Shown one piece after another: positions 58,847-64,000 of a stretch of 64,000 bases of DNA (within the stretch, counting starts at the first letter, position 1; each line of letters opens with the position of its first letter). Made by a program: the position numbers and the translations under genes. The stretch is from contig OZ025688.1 of the NCBI GenBank assembly GCA_964019335.1, forward strand, positions 124,001 through 188,000, given 5' to 3'. Source of the DNA: Diplonema japonicum (taxonomy: Eukaryota > Euglenozoa > Diplonemea > Diplonemida > Diplonemidae). Below the pieces are notes generated by a model, which saw only the letters and a list, made by a program, of their open reading frames with translations, ran no database searches and had not been told where the DNA came from.

Positions 58847-59200
58847 AAGGGAAGAAAAAAAAAAAGCGGGGAGGCAAACTCAACCTTTTTATTTCTTCTT
58901 CTTCCCCCTTCTTCGTGAATATTGTATTTTTTTTTTTTTAAAAGAAAACCGTGTCTTCTTTGTCTATTTTTTTATTTTCCCGCTGTCCAGTATTCGTAAA
59001 CATAATTGACATCGTTTTTTTTTTTTTTTTTTTTTTTTTTTTTGAAGATACGAGGGGGTATACCTCCTCGTTTTTTCTCCCTCATCTTCTTTGTTGTTGT
59101 TTTGTTTTTTTCCCCCCCTTCTTTTTCTTCCTTCTTTTTACATTTTGAACGAACTCCTGAGAGAGAGGAAGCCCTGCCTTTTTTTTTTCCCCCCCAATTT
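58847..59200. other. Intergenic, homopolymer-rich
   Basis: T-runs and pyrimidine-rich sequence up to the LINE-like element. Nothing else seen. Confidence 0.45.
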
Positions 59201-60149
59201 TTTTTTTTGAGGCTGATTGCTGGGGCGGTGTTTGCGGTGTACCCTGCGGTGCGGGGAGTGGCGGAGGGGCCGGACAACCCGCTGCAGCACCTCTGTGACG
59301 TGTGTGGGGAGCGTTACGGCAGCTACACCGAGGTGCTGGAGCACGCCCTCTGGCGATGCGAGCTCGGAGATGCGGTGCGGGGCAAGGCAGAGTATGCGAG
59401 CCTCGACCCGGCGACCATGCCGAACGCGACGGCGCTCCACGGGATAGTGCCCAGGGGATGCCAAGACAAGCCGAGGGCCCTGTTGGTGCAAAGGTACCTG
59501 CTGGAGGTGGTCACGCTGAGGGATACGGCGGTGGAAGCGAACCGCGCATTGCAGACGCAGACATACCCATGGCGGGTGGTCGGGAAGGGCACACCCGACG
59601 CCGACGGTGGCCGAATTGCGTGGGCTGGGGAAGGTGATGGACAGGCTGCTGGGGCCGGTGCTGAGGTGGCTGAGTGGCTTGCTGTGGGATGACGCCCCTG
59701 GACGGCACACGACGGTTACGACGCTGGAGCTTGCCCTCGACTTCGAGCGGGAGACGGAGCTGCCGCTGGACGACGGCGGGGGAGTGGGCAAGGTGGAGGA
59801 CCTGGGCGTCAAGGCAAGAAGGCTGAGGTATGTGCTGAGACGTGTCCAGGACCTGTACCACGCTGATGGCAGAAGGACGGCCTTCCCAGCAGCGCGAGTG
59901 GATCGCGTCAACTCCTTGCGCTGTATAGGACCGACCACACACGGGTATGACAGGAGGCCAGTACTCCCGGAGCGAACCATGAGCAGCATCGAAGGCTTGC
60001 GTGACGCGTACCTGTCGCAGACCCCGACAAGGCTGCCCCGCAGTTTGACCACCGCAGTAGGAACCCGGCAGAGCCCCCAGAACGGGGACAACGGGGACTA
60101 AGAACAGCGCGGCCGGTGAGCGCAAAAACGCATACCTTAAAAGAATAGT
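59201..60149 (+). mobile_element. 5'-truncated LINE-like retroelement (copy C) with reverse-transcriptase C-terminal zinc finger
   Basis: The reading frame 59201-59600 has LCDVCGERYGSYTEVLEHALWRCE, the Cys/His finger that closes the reverse-transcriptase ORF in non-LTR elements. The sequence continues in a +1 shifted frame from about 59600 to the stop at 60101 (GLGKVMDRLLGPVLRW, then TTLELALDFERETELPLDD). One frameshift near 59590-59607 breaks the ORF, and all upstream RT motifs are missing. After the stop a short 3' region ends AAAAGAATAG followed by a T-run. Copies A (791-930) and B (54058-54135) match parts of it. Confidence 0.75.
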
Positions 60150-60437
60150 TTTTTTTTTTTTTTGAGAGGGGGAAAAAAAAAGAAGAAAATCTCAAGGTTT
60201 TCTTTTCTATTTCTAAAGAGAGAAAAAAGTTATGTTCTATTTCTATTCGCCATCAAACCAGTGGTTTTTAAAGAAAAAAAAAAAAACGAGAAAAAAAAAA
60301 AGAAGAAATTGTTCTTGCATGCATACCAAGCATGCTAAGGCACTAAAAAAAATAAAGAATGACAACGAAGAAGAACTCTGTTCTCTCTAGAAGAAGAAAA
60401 ATGGCATTGCTACCAATTTTTCATGTCTCTCATGTTC

Positions 60438-60475
<38 letters not shown>

Positions 60476-60670
60476 TTGGTGGGCCGTTGCTAACCACTAC
60501 GTTCCTATCATAGTGATTTTTTTTTCTTTTTCTGCTTCTTTTTTTCATCTTCACACTCTCGAATCAACAACGCAAAGAAACCCCCTTCCCCTTTTAGTTT
60601 TCCTTTTCTTCTCCTGGCGCAAGCGCTCAACTTTTCTATAAAGCACCAAAGGTCTCAGAAAAGGGGGGAA
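60150..60670. other. Intergenic, homopolymer-rich
   Basis: T- and A-runs with a T/C-rich segment at 60515-60640 before the next gene (candidate trans-splice region). No gene seen. Confidence 0.45.
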
Positions 60671-63025
60671 ATGGCCACCCTAACATCAAAGTTAGAGACC
60701 CTCATGGCAACATTGCACTCAGGCAATGTGGACCCGGATGTGGTGAAAAAGGTAAACACAGAGTTAATGCAAATAAGGAAGGATTGGCGCGCGTGTTACG
60801 GCGCCTTGCGTGAGGGATGTACAGAAAGTGTGATGCTGTACTGCCTGGGCGGAGTTGAAGAGGCAGTGAAGAAAAAAGAGGTTGAGAAGGCAGTTATCGG
60901 GTACCTTGTAGATGGAGCAGGGAATGAAAAGCTCCCAGGGTTCATCAGGAGGAAGATGATCGATGTATGTGGTGAGGTCGACGACACGGATATCCTGCAG
61001 TGCTTTGGACAACGGTTGCAGGCGGGCGACGAATACTCGGTGCGATACTTCAAAAACCTCTCCGACGAGAAAAAAAAAATCGTAGCAGGAAGCGTGGTCC
61101 CACTGTTGCTTCAGATCGGCACAGAGGAAGCGGTTTCAACAGCGGTGTCGTACCTCCCGATTTGCGGCGAAATCGCTGGTTTATTTTCACCACTTCTCAA
61201 AGTGTCCGGCCCGCATGGTATTGTTGTGTGTCATGCAGTTTTCGATTTGCAAACAATACCTCAAAACAGCCCGATTTTTACGCTTCTTCTGCAGTGTTTT
61301 GGATATCTTGTGGAAAACCCATACATTCCAGCCGTGCTTACCGCTTTTGAACGTTGCTTCACGCATCTTCTCGTTCAGGACAACATTGCCTTCTCGCTTC
61401 TCCAAATTGTGTACCAAGATTTCTGCGGTGAACAGGCTTACATCGAAGAGGCCAACGGGATCTTAAAAACCATCGTTTGCTTCCTTGAAGACGGGAAGCA
61501 AGATTCCGGATACCGAACCGGCTTTAAACTCGTCTTGACAAGCTTTTTACAAACGCTTCTTACCCCGGGACGGTCACCCGCGGTGTCCGCGCGGAAGGAC
61601 GAAGGCGGTTTTGACGGTGGATGGTACATGGGGCTTGGTGGACAGCTCACTTTAACAGCTTCAAATATCTGCGAAATATACCTTTCGGAAGGAGGCTTAG
61701 ACCTTTTGACTGAAGGTATGCGAATGGGCGAAGGCGACAAGGATTACGTTGAATTTTGTTACGAAATCGCCGCCTGCATAGGACAGGAACTTGGAAGCAG
61801 TACAGCAGACGCTGGTCTTAAAAGGAAATACATCGAACATGTTGTAGGGCACGTTATCACGCATGGACATGTAGGTGAGAAGGGATGCGGGGTACTGTGC
61901 AGTTTGATCCCTTGTCTCAAGACACTGTCAGTGGACGGGGGTGAGAGAGAGTTCCTCTCCGCCGTGTTGGGCAAAATCCTGGAATTCTCGCTCACAGGAA
62001 CCCTCACAGATGAGAAGGGAGAGTTGTTGCAAACCTATGTGAAAAAACGGGAATTCACAAAGTTCTTCGGGGTGCTGGCTCTTCGTGCAGCCCAGCTACC
62101 GCCCTCGTATCACATCCCTGCGGCGATCGTTCTCCTTGCAAACGAAAGCCTCGATGTTTTAACGCAACTGTTGAACACTTGCTCGTTGAACGTCGCTGCA
62201 CAAATAGTCGCAGAATGCACGCATTCGTACCCAGACACAGCGAACAAAAAGAAGTTGTTGAAATGCTTGGAGGGAAGGTTGTTGACTTCCTTGAACGACC
62301 CGCAGGAGGACCTGACGCAGAAGTGCGGGTTTTACAAATCCTGCTTCAGAGGGTTCGCCAAACTGATGGGGAGGGAAACAGAAGAGATCATTATCAAAAA
62401 GTTGATCGACACGACAACCTCGTCTGGTCATGGCTTTACTGACCTGTTCGATCTTCTTGAAGTCGTTATACGTCCTGTCATGTCCAAGCACGTGCAGGCA
62501 GTCGTCGGCTTTGTCTCACACATTGGAATCGACGAATGGGAAAATGAAGTCGAGCCGTACGAGAATTTGGTCCGGCTTGTGAGAACGTTGTTGGAGTCAC
62601 ATTACAAAGATGTCCCGAAGGAGCTGTTCGCGTGGGCTCTTCATCCCATCACTCGTAAGCCGACCCCGTCTCCCTCTTTGGTGTACGAAACGCTTTCTTG
62701 GCTTGCGTCCCTTCATAAGTCGCATCAGATCTACCCTCAGATTGCCTCTCCCCTCTCAATGGGCATCTTGAACCTCAAGCTCCGATCAAGCGTTCACAGC
62801 GAGCCTCTTACATCGACACTCCTCGACATCTCAAGCAGCACCGAGTACCCCTTGGCAGATATCGTTCAGTCCTGGGTTGATGCAACCGTGCCTTCCCATG
62901 TTAGATCTCACGAGCTTGCCAGTGCCGTCCAACATATCCACAAGGACCCGACCATGGTGGGCAGAGTCGACGCCACATTGCGTGATGTTCTTACAGAGGT
63001 GGGGAAATGTCTCGAGACGCACTAA
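60671..63025 (+). CDS. Large alpha-solenoid protein, possibly importin-beta/exportin-like
   Basis: 784 residues, nearly all helical, with repeated helix pairs (e.g. LTAFERCFTHLLVQDNIAFSL and YVEFCYEIAACIGQEL). The N-terminus (LETLMATLHSGNVDPDVVKKVNTELM...RACYGAL) resembles the first HEAT pair of transportin-3/importin-13-type karyopherins, which bind Ran-GTP and cargo. No conserved Ran-binding signature is recognised, so the family call is tentative. The C-terminal part contains SHVRSHELASAVQHIHKD. No introns. The next gene starts 65 bases after the stop. Confidence 0.6.
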   Translation: MATLTSKLETLMATLHSGNVDPDVVKKVNTELMQIRKDWRACYGALREGCTESVMLYCLGGVEEAVKKKEVEKAVIGYLVDGAGNEKLPGFIRRKMIDVCGEVDDTDILQCFGQRLQAGDEYSVRYFKNLSDEKKKIVAGSVVPLLLQIGTEEAVSTAVSYLPICGEIAGLFSPLLKVSGPHGIVVCHAVFDLQTIPQNSPIFTLLLQCFGYLVENPYIPAVLTAFERCFTHLLVQDNIAFSLLQIVYQDFCGEQAYIEEANGILKTIVCFLEDGKQDSGYRTGFKLVLTSFLQTLLTPGRSPAVSARKDEGGFDGGWYMGLGGQLTLTASNICEIYLSEGGLDLLTEGMRMGEGDKDYVEFCYEIAACIGQELGSSTADAGLKRKYIEHVVGHVITHGHVGEKGCGVLCSLIPCLKTLSVDGGEREFLSAVLGKILEFSLTGTLTDEKGELLQTYVKKREFTKFFGVLALRAAQLPPSYHIPAAIVLLANESLDVLTQLLNTCSLNVAAQIVAECTHSYPDTANKKKLLKCLEGRLLTSLNDPQEDLTQKCGFYKSCFRGFAKLMGRETEEIIIKKLIDTTTSSGHGFTDLFDLLEVVIRPVMSKHVQAVVGFVSHIGIDEWENEVEPYENLVRLVRTLLESHYKDVPKELFAWALHPITRKPTPSPSLVYETLSWLASLHKSHQIYPQIASPLSMGILNLKLRSSVHSEPLTSTLLDISSSTEYPLADIVQSWVDATVPSHVRSHELASAVQHIHKDPTMVGRVDATLRDVLTEVGKCLETH

Positions 63026-63032
63026 AAAATAT

Positions 63033-63069
63033 GTTTATTTTTCTTCTTTTTCCCATTAACTTTGTGAAG
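63033..63069 (+). promoter_or_regulatory. Candidate trans-splice acceptor in a 65-base intergenic gap
   Basis: TTTATTTTTCTTCTTTTTCC is followed by AG at 63068-63069, 21 bases before ATG 63091. Confidence 0.4.
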
Positions 63070-63090
63070 GGGGGTATATACACGAAAAAA

Positions 63091-64000
63091 ATGTTGTACG
63101 TGCTCTTGATCATTGGGATTCTGTTCTGCCCCGCGCTTGCGATGCCCAACCGCACGGCAGAGGCCTTCAACAGCGAATGGCATGCGGAGCATGAAGCCAT
63201 TGTTAGCGCAGGAAGCGCTGCTGCTGGTATAGCGTGTCTCACAATGATAGTGTTGCTGGCAATAAGACGTGCGGGGCTGAGCTGGATCATCTGTGTGTCC
63301 TTGTGGTCAACAGTGCTTGTTGTGGGCATCATCGCTTGGCTGATAACTTATCAACAAATGCGCGTTGCAATTGAGGACCAGGTCGAGAGCCTCATCTACT
63401 CCATCGGGAGCGATGTGAAGTCGCAGGTGCGACGTGAGATGGGAGCCGCAGCAGATATTGTAAAGCTTCAGAAACTGCTCGCCATCAACGGCTTCCTTGA
63501 CATGTACTCGACGGACCTTGCGCACCATGCGCGCTATCTGCAGTCCACGTGGCTACTCTTCGAGGAGTTCCACCGCTCGATATCTTTTTTCTATTACGCG
63601 AATGACAAGAACGAGGCATTCGGCACGTACTCCAACAACAAGCTCTGGATTGCTGTGCACCCCGGCACGCAGTTCCCCCCTACCTGGACTTGCGTTGCCG
63701 ATTCCCCGCACACCAACTGTTCGCTGGTCACTTGCGGCTCAAATACGACGTTTGAGGCACTGAACTGCAGCAAGACATGCGACCACCCATCACACGCCCT
63801 TTGCAGCGGAGAGCTGTTCCCATTGCGGTACCGCATCCCAAGTGACGTCGCCGTACCAGTACTCGGCGAGCTGGGCACACTAACTGGCATCCAGCTTCGC
63901 GAGACACTTTACAACTCAATGGGCCGGCCGTGGTATAAGTACTCCGACGACGTACTGTGGTCGGAGCCCTACGCCTTCGTGGGCGACGTTCCTGTCATCG
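63091..64000 (+). CDS. N-terminal part of a Cache-domain membrane receptor (runs off the window)
   Basis: 303 codons open to the window end without a stop. Residues 1-17 are a signal peptide or first helix (LYVLLIIGILFCPALA); two more hydrophobic helices follow (AAAGIACLTMIVLLAIRR and WIICVSLWSTVLVVGIIAW). A soluble region comes next with a Cys-rich loop and the motif GRPWYKYSDDVLWSEPYAF. The RPWY...W..PY pattern is typical of double Cache sensor domains, extracellular ligand-binding modules of receptor adenylate/guanylate cyclases and histidine kinases. The signalling domain would lie beyond 64000. The gene starts 65 bases after the previous stop. Confidence 0.65.
   Translation, partial: MLYVLLIIGILFCPALAMPNRTAEAFNSEWHAEHEAIVSAGSAAAGIACLTMIVLLAIRRAGLSWIICVSLWSTVLVVGIIAWLITYQQMRVAIEDQVESLIYSIGSDVKSQVRREMGAAADIVKLQKLLAINGFLDMYSTDLAHHARYLQSTWLLFEEFHRSISFFYYANDKNEAFGTYSNNKLWIAVHPGTQFPPTWTCVADSPHTNCSLVTCGSNTTFEALNCSKTCDHPSHALCSGELFPLRYRIPSDVAVPVLGELGTLTGIQLRETLYNSMGRPWYKYSDDVLWSEPYAFVGDVPVI

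Noticed and set aside
1-64000. Bacterial origin of the contig because of CocE, PHB-depolymerase and sedolisin families
   Set aside because: Spliceosomal introns, tektin, NEK kinase, Golgi protein and mitochondrial presequences show a eukaryotic nucleus.
1-64000. CRISPR array or tandem operon-type terminators
   Set aside because: Repeats present are homopolymers, microsatellites or mobile-element ends; none shows regular repeat-spacer structure.

Overview
The window is nuclear DNA of a flagellated protist. Genes are interrupted by short GT-AG introns. Several products are typical of eukaryotes with motile cilia and mitochondria: tektin, a MORN protein, a NEK kinase, a mitochondrial complex I subunit, Erv1, a Golgi pH regulator and EFL1. 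Every convincing host gene lies on the + strand. Several are separated by only 59-120 bases, and their start codons are preceded by a pyrimidine tract and an AG. That is the layout of polycistronic transcription with spliced-leader trans-splicing, so I infer a euglenozoan, most plausibly a diplonemid-like heterotroph. A dinoflagellate or another trans-splicing lineage is not excluded. No rRNA, complete tRNA, SL RNA or CRISPR array was found.

Layout. 1-5.0 kb: the 3' end of one gene, then a long homopolymer-rich stretch holding a decayed piggyBac transposase (minus strand) and the 3' end of a LINE-like element. 5.0-8.3 kb: NEK-type kinase and an acidic protein with a C-terminal hydrophobic segment. 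8.53-10.67 kb: an element with 24-bp terminal inverted repeats, a TTA target duplication and tRNA-like modules. 11.1-14.2 kb: coiled-coil protein and MORN-repeat protein. 14.7-24.8 kb: a block rich in secreted proteins (sedolisin, frameshifted allene-oxide-cyclase-like barrel, two CocE-type hydrolases flanking a polyhydroxybutyrate-depolymerase-like enzyme). 25.1-31.8 kb: J-domain membrane protein, short NDUFS1, RBM34/Nop12-like protein, large coiled-coil protein. 32-34.5 kb: vanin-like amidase and a glycosyltransferase. 34.5-35.9 kb: gene-free repeat region with fold-back elements. 35.9-52.1 kb: Erv1, tektin, coiled-coil protein, EFL1, several unassigned proteins, HEAT and Sec14 proteins, Golgi pH regulator. 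52.4-58.8 kb: amino-acid transporter, two small genes, GT8 glycosyltransferase, Baeyer-Villiger-type monooxygenase. 59.2-60.15 kb: longest LINE-like fragment. 60.7-64 kb: alpha-solenoid protein and the start of a Cache-domain receptor that runs off the window.

The most unusual general property is the use of mononucleotide runs. A-, T-, G- or C-runs fill 19 of the 21 introns I could model (most 36-80 nt, donor mostly GTAT). The A-runs often directly abut the acceptor AG where a pyrimidine tract would be expected. Several mRNAs appear to begin with a pure poly(A) leader that touches the ATG.

The enzymes of the 14.7-24.8 kb block all look exported and hydrolytic, fitting a cell that digests polymers outside or in vacuoles. 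The other genes are a housekeeping mix with a clear ciliary component, and gene order otherwise carries no evident pathway logic.
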